Shown: in pieces, positions 43,266 to 54,611 of the stretch
How the letters are laid out: the number at the start of each line of letters is the position of its first letter
Numbering within the stretch: the first letter of the stretch is position 1
NCBI GenBank assembly: GCA_030704615.1
Contig: CM060734.1
Coordinates: forward strand, 17,174,001 to 17,238,000
Reading direction: 5' to 3'
DNA: 64,000 nt
DNA from: Takakia lepidozioides
Taxonomy: Eukaryota; Streptophyta; Takakiopsida; Takakiales; Takakiaceae
Made by a program: the position numbers and the translations under genes
The notes under the pieces: generated by a model
Databases searched by the model: none
Told to the model about the DNA's origin: nothing
Seen by the model: only the letters and a program-made list of their open reading frames with translations

Positions 43266-45624
43266 TCAGGCAAGTTCTGGTAGGTTGCTTTGGGTGGCGA
43301 CATTGCTCACGGCTTGTTGTATCTGGGCAGAAGCATTTGTCACCCCCTGTTGAATTTCATTGACGGCGTTCGTCATACCCTTTTGGATTGAGGCCACCTC
43401 GTTGGAGATGCCCGACTCAGCAAGCGCATCCTTGGCATAGGAAGTGGCTGACTCATCGACTTTGTCAATCCCATCCTTCACCGCTTTCTCAACTTTTGTA
43501 TTAGATTTTAGATCCTGCACCCCGCGTTTGACTAGGGAGACTGCCTCCTTGGCAAGATTCTGCATACCACCAGGTCCCCCTTTGCCAGTAACCGCATCCT
43601 CAATTCCAGAAAACAGAGATAAGGCCTCCTGACCCAGAGAGGGTTGCTGTTTCGCACCTCCACCTGTACCTCCGTCCTGGCTAGGTGCCGTCACAGTTTC
43701 GGTTACCTTGACGGTGGAGTCAGTAGTCGTCGTCGTTTTGGTAGGCTTCAGGGGGGGCAGGGGGTGAGTAAGTCCGTTTCTTGCGCCTGGTGAGAATGCG
43801 CAAACAGAGGTGATCACAGACCCCACCAGCAATGGCAATGTCTTAACTATTGTTCCAGGCACATGTTTGTAAAAGCAGGTTGACACTGGGCTTGTCAGCA
43901 GCGTCAGAGTTGCAAACGCGGCTCCTGATAAAAAAGCATGAAGAGTACTTGGCGATTCCTTGGAAGCTCTCCACAGTGTCTTCAGAATTACTCGCGGTCG
44001 ATGCAACATATCAACGATCTCGAGGCTGGCTAAACGGACCCCTCCTCTGGTCACTAGTGTTGAACATCCATTTCAGTACTACTTGGTTTATGAACATTTG
44101 GGCCTCCAAAGACTGAAATTCTGCCCGGGCCACTTAGCAAAGGCTTCCAGTACACCAGTATAAGATCCGATTCACTCCAAACCCATCCGTTTAGAATCAA
44201 GCTCATCTTGTTCAACTTAGATTGCTTATGCAACTTGTGCTCCTGATGAAGAGGTTTTGAGTTGCAGTCATATGCCTACGGATCAAGTGCTCTGTCTTTT
44301 CTGTGGAATATAAAGGTCACCGGTTCTGCCTTCAAAAGAAAAAGAAAAAGAGGAGGTTCATGATCAATTTTTATTTAGCAGGATGTCAATGCAGCCATGA
44401 TCTAACAAATTAGTTTTCTCGAATCTCAGACTGATCCCAATGCGAACTATTAAAACAGCTCAGGAATGGAATTGAACCTGAACCCTGGGATTGTGACCAC
44501 GTAGCTACAGTACCGGCACCCGAGCATTCTGTGTGGCAACAGAGCGCGCGTATTAAGTCAGAGAATTCCTGCCTAAAGTTCCTAAAGGTGTCGCGCCAAC
44601 CTATGATCCTCGGGATGACTTCCAGACATGAAGACCAAATGCACAAATTTTTGCACTCCGGAATTTGGCCATAATCAGTAAGAACTAATATAGTACCTAG
44701 TACACGATAAATGGATTTATGGTTAATAGCGCGTCACTGTCAGATCAGCGCAATCTGTATGCTTACTAAATCTAGATTTTCGGTGATCAAAACATGAACT
44801 CACCAAATCTTCTATATTGCTGCATTGCAAGAGAAGATCATGCGGCTGAGATGAAAGTGGGTAGCTGCGCTGGATAAATGCAGGCACAGTTAATCTGATA
44901 GGGAAAATGCTATAATTATTGCCTTTAGTATGTGAAACAACTTTCACATACGTTGGATGAGCTGTTTCGTGGTTGGTCCCCCTGGGCATCCATTGCCCAA
45001 CTCTTAATATACAGTACTAATGCACCCGTAATTCAGTCATTTCGATATACTCTACTGACTCGTGCTCTACATGCTTGGTCCAGGAGAACAGTGCACTGGC
45101 GCAGCTCAGGGTGGTGTCCCTGTATGACTTGATCATACAGGGCACGATACCAATTCAACAGTCTTTAAAGCTTGTGTAATTATCAGAAGGAACAACGGAA
45201 TATGGTGATGCCATGTACGAGCCAGGAACTTCTATCGATCATGACGGAGGATATTGAAGTTCACGTGGAGATCTATATTCCAAATACACCATGTGATAAT
45301 TCTGTGATCAAACATGGGAGAGTAACTAGAGATAGAAACCTGGTAGGTATCGGTGAAGCAGACGACCACACATGTGGAAGCAAGAATGCACAGCATTACA
45401 GCGGTCACTGCCTTCTCAACAGTCCCGCACACACCGTCGTTTGTAGCCAATGGCGCCAGAGTCTGAAACATCAGAAATGTGTTGGCAGGTAGTAGCTTGG
45501 TGATGTTTCCCATCATATTTTGGTCTGATGGCTCGCCCTTGGGAGGGCGCATCTGCCTTTTGGCCTGGAAGTAGCTTTCCGTTGTGGTCGTGGTGGTAAT
45601 CGGGGGAGCCGGGGCGCTTGCCAT
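43266..45624 (-). CDS. DMP: DUF679/DMP membrane protein with extended C-terminus
   Basis: DMP proteins are small four-helix membrane proteins found in green plants, linked to senescence, ER or vacuole membranes and gamete fusion. Exon 1 (ATG 45624 to 45340, 95 codons) holds ITKLLPANTFLMFQTLAPLATN and CGTVEKAVTAVMLCILAST, the family's first two helices, ending FTDTYQ at a CAG/GTTTCT donor. The second part (about 44050-43266) has STLHAFLSGAAFATLTLL, STCFYKHVPGT and LLVGSVITSVCAFSPGARNGL, matching the family's HAF...F, CF and FP.R.G blocks. The roughly 1.3-kb intron's acceptor is uncertain (several AGs near 44040), and a small middle exon may be missed. Normal DMPs stop soon after this point. 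Here a Thr-rich linker and about 150 residues of helical repeat (QQGV, QQAV) follow to a TGA at 43266. Confidence 0.75.
44455..44530 (-). repeat. tRNA-derived SINE-like repeat in DMP intron
   Basis: A perfect B box GGTTCAATTCC (reverse complement at 44468-44478) and an A-box-like TAGCTACGTGG upstream on the minus strand. Confidence 0.5.
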
Positions 45625-46392
45625 GTGAGATGAGTGACTAGGCTGCCGAACAAGAAAGAGAAGTAAGCAGTCAAGCAAGAAAAGTAGTTCACAATAAAAA
45701 CCAGCAGACAGCACAAGGATGCAGCCGAATGTTCCACATAAGAGAATAAAGAGACGGAAAGTAGTACTAGATATAGGCCACAAAAGGAAGGAAGGAACCT
45801 GACAAGAGAGAAACTGGGAGTTAGAGCAAGTCTCACATGAGAGTCTGGGGACAGTTATGGCTGCAGGAGAGAGGGATCAAGAGACGGAGAGAGCTGGGAA
45901 AAACGGCTGCTCCACCGCGATAGAAACAGATTAGTGATACAAACAGAACCAATCGAGAGACTCTAAGAATGTGGATCGGTCTGATTTCGTGTACATAGAC
46001 TGATGAGACTCGTCCGGAGCCCAGAGAAAGGATTTTTAGGCGATGTAGATGACGAGGTGGGGCCATGACCCTCTACCCCACCACAAGAGGCACAATGAGG
46101 GGCGATGGAAGCATTCAAAGGAGGGCACTAGGCAGCAGGATGTAAGCCAATTCATTGATGCCATATGCAAGTCATAAAGCCTGAGATCTCTCTGTCCGCC
46201 TCAGACAACCAAACGCTCGGACAGCTCCGACGTGGTGGGGCTCACATGCATCATGGCTATTCCGTCAGCTCTTATAATGACCGCAGCGCTCCCAAACCCC
46301 CCCCAAAATTGACATTCCTCAAGAGTGTTTTGGGCACCTTGTTACTAAACATTGGAACCACGCAATGGCAGATTGCTTGCCAGTTCTTTTAG
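45625..46392. other. DMP upstream region; no other gene seen
   Basis: 5' flank of the DMP gene on the minus strand. ORFs here are hydrophobic shadows without domain support. Confidence 0.4.
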
Positions 46393-46620
46393 GCTATGGC
46401 TTTTCACTGATTATGCGCTTCCTTCAATCTTCCGTGGAGCCTCTTCTCTTCCCCCATCAACCGCTTTGGCACTAAAATCTACAACTTTCTCTATAACAGA
46501 CCACTCCAAAATGCTATGGCTTTTCACTGATTATGCGCTTCCTTCAATCTTCCGTGGAGCCTCTTCTCTTCCCCCATCAACCGCTTTGGCACTAAAATCT
46601 ACAACTTTCTCTATAACAGA
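46393..46620 (+). repeat. Tandem duplication, 108 bp, period 120
   Basis: 46393-46500 and 46513-46620 are identical. The 12-base spacer (CCACTCCAAAAT) is the inverse of ATTTTGGAGT, which lies just after the second copy at about 46628-46637. Confidence 0.92.
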
Positions 46621-47441
46621 CGACCACATTTTGGAGTATATTCCAGCCTATCTTCAACAGGAAGCCCAACTGGATTTTGATCATGTGATTCTTGTGGGAT
46701 GAAGGTGCTATACGCTACTGGCCCACCATCTCAGCGCTACATGTATTATGGATGCATTAAGGGCTGCAAGCTGAATTCCAAAAGGAGGAGAGGTGGCTGG
46801 GTAGGATTTAGGCTGGGATGGTGAGAGAGATAGCGCTTTTGACATTGGAGCTTTTGGGAGCGTGAGGTCTCTTGGAGAGATGGATGCAACGTGATATGGA
46901 GCAAAGTGGAGTGGGCATTTGTGATCAGACTCAGTTGGTACTTGGAACTAGTGTGGAATGATGAGTGTGTTCAACCATAGAATAGAATCAAAATTTAACA
47001 ATGCATGAAAAATGGAACTCTTGCTTGTTTGATGGTTGGAATGATAGCATAGTGCAGAACCAGAGTTAGACATGACAATGACAACCAAGATCTTGAGAGC
47101 ACTTAGTCAGCCTGAAGGTTAGTCCAGGCAATATCCAAGTGCATAACAGAAAACTAGAGTAAGTCAGTTGAGCCATATAAATAGTGAGGGATCAGATTGT
47201 TATAGTGCCACTGTCCCTATAGGTGGATAGTAGTTCTTCCAAACTAAGCTATGTGGAATAGCACACAGAAAATAGGAGTGCTCGAGTAGAGATATCCCAA
47301 GGAGAATGATGTTGTCTTCTCTTCCGCTACGGCAACATTCTATCCAAGGGGTGTCAAAGGATAAGACAAGGTAGAGTGAACCTTTAGGTAGGCCCTTCTT
47401 TTGCCCCACAATTCACAAAGAGGAGCCATACAGCGACTAGC
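46621..47441. other. No gene seen
   Basis: Non-coding, with no repeat recognised within the window. Confidence 0.4.
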
Positions 47442-47775
47442 CGCTTGTTTTCATCTTTTTCTTTTCCGAGGAAAGCTTTGCTAATTTTGCTCTGGCAAGT
47501 AATTTAGATAAACCTGTTTTCCCCCTCTCCACAACCCCTAAACTAATGAGGAGAATTACCTAGCAGACTTAGCATCTTCCTGCCGATACCGGTTCTGTAT
47601 GGTTCCTCTCCGCTTGTTTTCATCTTTTTCTTTTCCGAGGAAAGCTTTGCTAATTTTGCTCTGGCAAGTAATTTAGATAAACCTGTTTTCCACCTCCCCA
47701 CAACCCCTAAACTACTGAGGAGAATTACCTGGCAGACTTAGCTTCTTCCTGCCGATACCAGTTCTGCATTCAGAA
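47442..47775 (+). repeat. Tandem duplication, period 169
   Basis: 47442-47610 and 47611-47775 share CGCTTGTTTTCATC through CTGCCGATACC with few differences. Confidence 0.9.
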
Positions 47776-47802
47776 CCGGCTATGGCCCGGAGGGATAGCA
47801 AC

Positions 47803-48234
47803 CTTGGAACTCTTGGGAATGTGAAACAACTCAGGAATCCTCAACCCTTAACATTGTGGATTCTGGACAGTCTGCGCCCATCTTTTCCAGGGTGAGCAAT
47901 ATTAACTTCGCCATTTGGGCTTGTCCAAAAACGCTCTACCATCACCTTTTACCCCACAAAAAGTCGGCCTCTTCTATAGTATGAACAATATCACCAAGAG
48001 AACTGGCCGAACAAACTAGAGGTACGCAAGCTTGGAACTCTTGGAAATGTGAAACAACTCGGGGAATCCTCAACCCATAACATCGTGGATTCCGGACCAT
48101 CTTTTCCGGGCTGGGCGATATTTGGGCTTGTCCAAAAAAGCTCTACCAACATCTTTTATCCCCCAAGAAGTCGGTCCGTTCTCTAGTACAGAGCATATCA
48201 CCAAGAGAACATGCCGAACAAACTGGAGGTACAG
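47803..48234 (+). repeat. Tandem duplication, period about 228
   Basis: 47803-48030 and 48031-48234 share CTTGGAACTCTTGG through AACAAACT.GAGGTAC, with small indels. It immediately follows the 169-bp duplication. Confidence 0.88.
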
Positions 48235-49099
48235 ATTGTTGGATTGTTGCGTAAATGGCCAGTTGGGTGTATGAGTGCTGCCACTATCAATTGGGTTTCA
48301 ATCTTTACTACCCAGCTTCGGTCGCATTTTCTTCTGTTGTAGTGGAGGATTACCCCCGCAATTTAGGCAATTGTAGGGTGCCAAGAGCTTCTTCCTGCCG
48401 AACAGACCGGGCCCACCTGCAAGAGCTTTTCTGGCGAGAACGGCAGCAAGTACAATGAAATGACCAGCGCTTTGTTTTGCTTGTGGGGTCACAAGTGAAC
48501 TTTGCGTGAGTGCACTTTGCAGCATTTGCAATATATCACTTGCACGGACTGAGGGGCCATTTGTTTTGGTGAGTCGGCCATAACTCATACCTCACACCGA
48601 AGAGAGCATTGTAAGGTCATTTTTGGTAAGGGTGTATGGTTCAACCACCAGTGCACCCCCAAATGCCGCAATAATATACTTTTTTTTGTAATTGCTTGCA
48701 AATATTAGATGGGACTGGGTGGGAGGTTAAATGAAAGGTCCAAACAAACAATATGCATCCTTTTATATATATATAAATATATATAAGGGAAACACAGGCT
48801 GGGAGCGATAGCTCACAAATCAGGCCCCTTAATTATAGTGAGAGGAGAAAATAACCTCTTTCACAGTAACCTCGCTGTAAAGGCATTCCTATGGGACATC
48901 TCCCAACGGCAGTGGGAGAAGAACATACCATATTTTTGGAATTTATGACATAATCAGTTCAACAAGTCTGACCAAATTTTCACATGAAATCTGAAAATGA
49001 TCGCTTCCTATTGGTAGGTGTGTTCTTATGCACTACATACAGATTACATATTCTCATCAGTTGTTGTCATATTATGACTCAAATGCAAGTAAACACAAC
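48235..49099. other. No supported gene
   Basis: A 96-codon minus-strand ORF (48588-48298) has no recognisable domain. A (TA)n run lies at about 48765-48786. Confidence 0.4.
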
Positions 49100-49300
49100 A
49101 GGGCTGTAGCCTAGTGGTAAGCCACTCCTGTATTTACCTGTACTAGGTCTGGGGTTCAACCCCTGTCATCTGTCTATCTGCCTTCGGGCTGGGGCTGCCG
49201 TTGTAATGCCTCCATGGCTCAAAAAGTGGGGTTATTCTCCCCTCAAGGCCTAGTTGCTGGGGCTGGTGTGTCCTTGGATAAAAACTAAAATAAAAGCTAG
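49100..49300 (+). repeat. tRNA-derived SINE-like repeat
   Basis: A box TAGCCTAGTGGTAA (49107-49120) and B box GGTTCAACCCC (49153-49163), followed by GCCTTCGGGCTGGGGCTG and an A-rich end (AAAACTAAAATAAAA). Confidence 0.6.
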
Positions 49301-49534
49301 CAACTAGAGGGCTAAGTTTCAACTATGACAACTTTTATCCAAATCTTTGTTGTATTTTTAAAGTTAGAAGAAAGAGGCAAGCAAAATGGCCTGGCCTCCT
49401 CCTCCTGGTGAGGAGAGCCTATGGTACTGGCTTAAGGATATCACTAGTAAGCGCTCCCCTCTTTTTAGTTTACAGTCTACTAACAATGTGGGCCCAATGG
49501 TCAGCTGGTCTACTAAGTTTTAGGTGCTTGCGAC

Positions 49535-49690
49535 ACCAAGTTGTAGTCTAGTTGTAATAGGCACATACCATCTCGGAAGTGGTTGTGGGTCCAATCCACC
49601 TTCCTCCCATAAGGCAATAGTCCTTCGGGGTGAAGAGAAATTTACACTTCCTTTGGGAAGCATCATATGTTGTTATTATTATTAGAATTA
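49535..49690 (+). repeat. tRNA-derived SINE-like repeat
   Basis: A-box-like TAGTCTAGTTGTAA and B-box-like GGGTCCAATCC (49587-49597), then GTCCTTCGGGGTG, ending in (TTA)n. Its general plan matches the SINE at 49100. Confidence 0.55.
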
Positions 49691-50416
49691 AAGGGGACAG
49701 AGGCCCTGTTACTCAAATTAAAGAAGTATAGGAAAAAATAACCTCGCAAGATTATTAGTACATTATTACGTGCATGCTGGTTTTTGCACTCTCGATGCTC
49801 ATAAGGTCCTTCGGCTGACTCGCTCAACTTAGTGGACCCATTGTTGTTGCTGGCCCGTTTGGTCGGTTTTGGGTTGTATTCCTCATTTGCATGCCTTATG
49901 GCTGTGCAAGGTTATTGTTTTTCAATCAGATTGTCGCTGAAATGAAAAGAAAAAAGAAACATGTACATGCTGTATCTACCAGTGTTGGACCAATATATGT
50001 ATTTTAATTACCAGACTGGTCCTGGTATGAAGGACCCAACCCTTATGCATACCAGGCTGGTAAGGGTATGGTGCTACGTGCAATGTTGGATTGGTATACC
50101 TGGTTGAACCTAGGTGTGGAATACATGTATGAATATATATATTGAAGAACATACCAGCCGGGTATGAAAGAGCCAGTGAAGAAGAAGAAGAAGAAGACTC
50201 TGGCCTAAACCGGCATAACTAAGAGTCACTTCGCCTTGCGGCTACTGCCCCTTCTCAAGGGTGGGTCCTATAAAGAGCAGATGTCCATGGGACATCATAT
50301 GGCAGGTGATAATGGGGGAGGAAGGGAAAGAGGCACTCATGGCGCCGAGGGTACTGCGAAGTACCCGTGGGCCCCATGGGGTACCCCATGGACCCAGCGG
50401 CTGCCAGGAGGCCTAG
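49691..50416. other. No gene seen
   Basis: Non-coding. A (GAA)n run (about 50180-50198) lies just before a GC-rich stretch. Confidence 0.4.
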
Positions 50417-50840
50417 GGAGCTGGGGGGAGACTTGATTCAATCTGTCGCTTGTTGGTGATGATGGCAGTGAGGGATCGGAGCGCAGTGAGGTGTATGGCT
50501 TTGAAGCACTTGTGGATTTCTGCCCATCTGGTCTGCCCTCTGTCTGCATTGTGTCCCCAACCGTTTGACCATTTGGTCCATCCCTGCACTGTCATGGTAA
50601 CATATGGAAGGTCCACTGGTTTGGTGCGCAAAAAATTCCGCCACACATTCCCATCTGGTCCTGTATCGATGGGTCCACCTGCAAACAACATCCAAGAGAC
50701 GCAACTCGGGAGCAAATCTGAATTTTATACAGCCAGCCATGCACATATGCTTCCGCCATTTTTGCAATGCCATTCTACACATGCTATATGGAGGACAAGC
50801 CTCGAATAAGACAGTGTGACAAAGGAAAGGCCGATTCACA
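50417..50840 (-). pseudogene. Unrecognised coding-like fragment
   Basis: Two overlapping minus-strand frames look protein-like: one with CRMALQKWRKHMCMAGCIKF (about 50790-50730), the other with DGNVWRNFLRTKPVDLPYV, MTVQGWTKWSNGWG and WAEIHKCFKAIHLTALRSL. A TTGCAG/GTGG at about 50682 could be an intron end joining them. It could be a transposon remnant, but no family is recognised. Confidence 0.3.
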
Positions 50841-51227
50841 ATTGTTGTCCGCTAAAATGAGTCGTTCTTGTTAGCAAAGAGCTAAATACTTCCATTCAAG
50901 TCTGCACTATGAACTCAATGTAAACAAGGACGTCTTCCGCGCCCTCATACAGTCCCATGAATAGGCAAACAACAAAGCAAAAATAGTAGAAGCATATGAA
51001 CAAATGAGGCTGTGGCTTGAAACGATGGACTCCAACATTGCCATGGGAATCCACGGAGTCATGCTAAGGGATTCTTCACAACCGTGCGAGTCTGTTGGTT
51101 CTAAACAGTCAAACAACAAACAGCAGCAAACAACAACGAGAGACGATAGAGGGAAGACAATAGAGGAGGAAACAGAGAAAAGAGCAAAGGGGTCTCAGGA
51201 GATCTCGATCCCAACTTGTTCCTCCCC

Positions 51228-53980
51228 CTACTCCTTCTCGGATTTTTCCTCATCCTCCGAGGATGCCTCTTCCTCTGAGGATGCCTCTTCCTCTTTCGGC
51301 AGACGTTTAGCCGTTGCAAGTTCCGAGTTGTGGAGGGCAGTATCTGGCTCGAAGGCGAATACATGCCTGTTGGACAACGTCCCTGCCCACATTAAAGCAC
51401 CTGAGGAACAAAGCGGGCGGTTAATAGCTTGCGGCATGCAATTGCAATCGGGCCAGGGGACAAACTGAGCACGTGAAGGCTTACCCGTGCCGCATGTGAG
51501 GTCTAGAATCCGCCCTTGGACATCCAAGCACGTCTCCATGAGGGTTTGGATGAAAGCAGGGCTCCGAGTCCGGCTGTACCGCCACGGTTTGCCTGTCTTT
51601 GTGTCCTTCGGCATACTGGAGTGGGGCACATAGTTGTAGAGGACATCGTAGGTAACAGGGTCCACAGCGGCATCAACAAGACGACCGTCATTGCGGAATT
51701 TGAACGTAGACCCTCTCTTCACAAAGCAATATGCCTCAAACACCAATGTCTGCACATCCAACAAAAGAGGGATCAACTCCGGGATCTTGTTTAGATACAC
51801 CACAATATGAGGTGAATGCAATAGATTGATAACTTACACTTTGGCCCTCTGTTCGCAACCCTTGTGTATTGATGCAGAACCATTTTCTGAGGAGGACCGG
51901 GGTGACACTTTTCGGTGTCCACCTTGCCACCGCATTCTCTGTGGTCTTCCCTCTTGTGGCAAGGACAACCACACATCCACCGTCATCCAGAAGCATCCCC
52001 GCCAGCCCAAACCCGGCTTTCCAGTAGTCCTCAGTAAACCTGTTCTAGGTGGGCACACCATCCAAGCCCTCCAGCAGCTCCTCATCTAGAATGTCAAGGA
52101 GAATCATGTCGCAAGCTCTCTCCACCTCAAAACCCCCCCCCCCGAGTGCTCTTGCAATCCGTGCTCACAACCGTGAAGAATTCCATTCATGGCTTCAAAA
52201 CCAGGGGTGTCTTTAGGCTCTGTACGGCAGCCCTCTTCTTGGCTTTCCCCTTCTGCTCCGCCAGAGACTTGCTGTGTGCCACCTTCTTCGCCCTGGCAGC
52301 GAGAGCGTCAAGGAAGCTCATTGACGCATTGGATGATGGTTGGAGGTTCTAGCTTTGGCCTGTGCGTAAACGTCACCGCCGAATACCGCCGTGTAGGCTC
52401 GCCCTCAAATGCCAACTTCTTGGCAGAGCCAGTCCCACTCCGAACTGACTTGGAAACCCGGACGACCGGTGACTGGGTAGCAGCAACAGCAGTCGCAGGA
52501 CCTTGAACAAAGTCGTCGTCCGAGTCACTCTCTTGGGTCCCCTCCTGCGCCTCCTCCGATGCCCCGATGGTTTTCTGTTTTTGGGTGTTACTGCACTCAC
52601 CTGTTTCCTTGTCCTTTTCCTTTGGCCTTTACTCTTCTCATTCAATTTCTCCTGAATTTTTGCCTGAGCAAGCTCTGCCGCTTTCCTGGAGTTCGCAAGC
52701 GCTTTTGCCTCTTTTGCACCCAGCGGAGGCAGCGGAGCCCGGTTTCGTCGGGCCTCAGCATCCAGCTTCAATTGAAACTCGGATGGGTCGAGGTCCACAT
52801 ACCAAGGGCAATCACGCAAATGTTCCAGATGCCACTCCTTCACAATATCGTCAGTGTACATGGAGTCAACCCCAAGGTTCCTCCATGCCAGGAAGAATGG
52901 TGGCTCAAAAGATAGATGACCTTTCTCCAAAATGGAGAACTTGCAGTACCTGCATTCATGAAAAACACAATGAGGTCCCTGAACTGCAAATTCGGCACCA
53001 TTTTCCCAGGTTGGGGCGGATCTGAGTGGGCCTAGAAATGGAAAAATGGCGCCGAATTTTGGTTTTCGGTGACTGCCACCCTAGGGACTTAGCCATCTTG
53101 GGAGCCCTGAACTGGAAATTCAGCGCCATTTTCCAAGGTCCGGCCCGAAAATGGCTAAGTCCCACAAGGGCAATAGGGCCCAGAACTGGAAAAATGGCGC
53201 CGAATTTCCAGTTCAGGGCCAGCCACCCTAGGGACTTCGCCATTTTCGGAGCCCTGACTGGAAATTCGGCGCCATTTTCCCAGGTCCGGCCCGAAAATGG
53301 CTAAGTCCCAGAACAGCAATAGGGCCCAGAACTGGAAAAATGGCGCCGAATTTCCAGTTCAGGGCCAGCCACCCTAGGGACTTAGCCATTTTCGGAGCCC
53401 TGACTGGAAATTCGGCGCCATTTTCCCAGGTCCGGCCCGAAAATGGCTAAGTCCCATATGGCCTTGACCTGGAAAAATGGCGCCAAATTTCCAGTTCAGG
53501 GCCGGCCACCCTAGGGACTTAGCCATTTTCGGAGCCCTGATCTGGAAATTCGGCGAAAAATGCAAGGACTGAAAGGAAGGCATCGCGTATGTACCTGTAC
53601 AGAAGGCACATTGCTGCTTTGTCCGCGTTCAGCTGGTCGGTGAACTCGTGGCTCCGGCGGGCATGTGGTATCTCCCAAAAGAATAGGTCGGTTTTGTAGA
53701 GCATAAAGTACCTCGTCACATAGTCGCGTAGGCTCTCTGCTGCAGGAGAAATCTCCATCTTGAACTGATGTGCTTGTGTGTCTAGCTGCTCTTGCGCATT
53801 CGTCGTCACCTGTGGAGATTCTCCATCAGATCACATTGCTGAAAAAATACAATGAATCCACCCCCTACAAGAGTAGAAGCGCCAAACGAAGCGTGGGGAA
53901 GTACCTGAAACCACCATGTCATGCGGTTCATCCACATGTCGAATGTGGGCCTCTCGATGGGCTGTGTTGAGCAGTAGGCT
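51228..53980 (-). pseudogene. N6-adenine/N4-cytosine-type DNA methyltransferase-like gene
   Basis: Proposed exons (minus): 53980-53905, 53809-53595, 52949-52601, about 52544-52340, about 52240-51838, 51749-51485 and 51400-51228. Four outer introns have GT-AG ends and fit the reading phase (95, about 645, 88 and 84 bp). The joined last exons read GRILDLTCGTGALMWAG followed by NRHVFAFEPD, the SAM-binding block of the N6/N4 (Pfam N6_N4_Mtase) class. Upstream, ERACDMILLDI and GGCVVVLATRG lie where the catalytic block and the following strand belong. The catalytic (D/N/S)PP(Y/F/W) is not seen: the site reads LDIL, so activity is doubtful. Before it come about 220 residues of unknown function (PTFDMWMNRMTWWFQ, YTDDIVKEWHLEHLRDCPWY) and a Lys-rich coiled stretch; an acidic tail ends the protein. 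A TAG after GVPT (about 52036) and frame changes around 52390-52200 suggest decay or missed introns. Confidence 0.6.
52975..53560. repeat. GGCGCC-centred palindromic satellite in an intron
   Basis: Nine copies of a near-palindrome (GGAAATTCGGCGCC followed by ATTTTTCC, or the inverse) alternate in orientation about every 65-80 bp, in larger units of about 150 bp that also carry GGACTTAGCCATTTTCGG and CCGGCCCGAAAATGGC. The array fills most of the second intron of the methyltransferase-like gene. The same family recurs at 60470-60835. Confidence 0.9.
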
Positions 53981-54250
53981 CTGTAGATTCATCGGACATC
54001 AAAGAAAAGTTACCTTTATCATTATCAAAGAGGTTATTTTCTCCTCACTATAATGAAGGGCCTGATTTGGCCTCTCATTTTTTAATAATTGGGAGTTTAT
54101 GTCGCACGTGTGGGACAGGGTGCGCACGGACGCGGGGTCGCCTTCCCCCGCCCCCCTCCCCCGCCCACCCCCACCTGCCAGCCGCGGCCCAGCCCGCCTG
54201 CGGTCGCCGCTGGGTCCGCCCCGGCGGCAGGTCGGTCCAACTGACTCGCC

Positions 54251-54299
54251 TGGGGTGGTCTGCCTGCTGGTAGCGCATGTCGTCTTGCAGACCACCCCA
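54251..54299. other. 13-bp perfect inverted repeat
   Basis: TGGGGTGGTCTGC (54251-54263) and GCAGACCACCCCA (54287-54299), with a 23-base loop, in a GC-rich stretch (54110-54360). The ORFs of up to 178 codons across it look like composition effects. Confidence 0.7.
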
Positions 54300-54611
54300 G
54301 ACCGGCATAACAGACCCGTGCAGACGTGGCGGGGATCTGCCCATCCAAATCCGGTTTTATCCAGACCGTCCGGATGTAGGGCATGCCATGGCAGTCGAGT
54401 GAGTGGTCGCATTGTAAGTTGCCTCCAGATTTCATGAGGCACCTCCCTTCGCTCTCTTATTTTGTTGAAAACCCTTTCTGCTTCTGCTGGTATTGACATT
54501 CTTGAAATGGATTTGTTCTTACTATAGGATGTCAAGTACGGCAGGAAGGACGTCTACACCGGAGTTCATGGGCAGGAGAACATGCCTTTTTTTGCCAGGG
54601 GGATTTCATGC

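Noticed and set aside
48298-48588. 96-codon minus-strand ORF
   Set aside because: No recognisable domain, no splice or poly(A) context and no second copy.
54075-54535. Minus-strand ORFs of up to 178 codons across the GC-rich stretch
   Set aside because: They overlap in three frames and follow from low-complexity GC sequence with inverted repeats.
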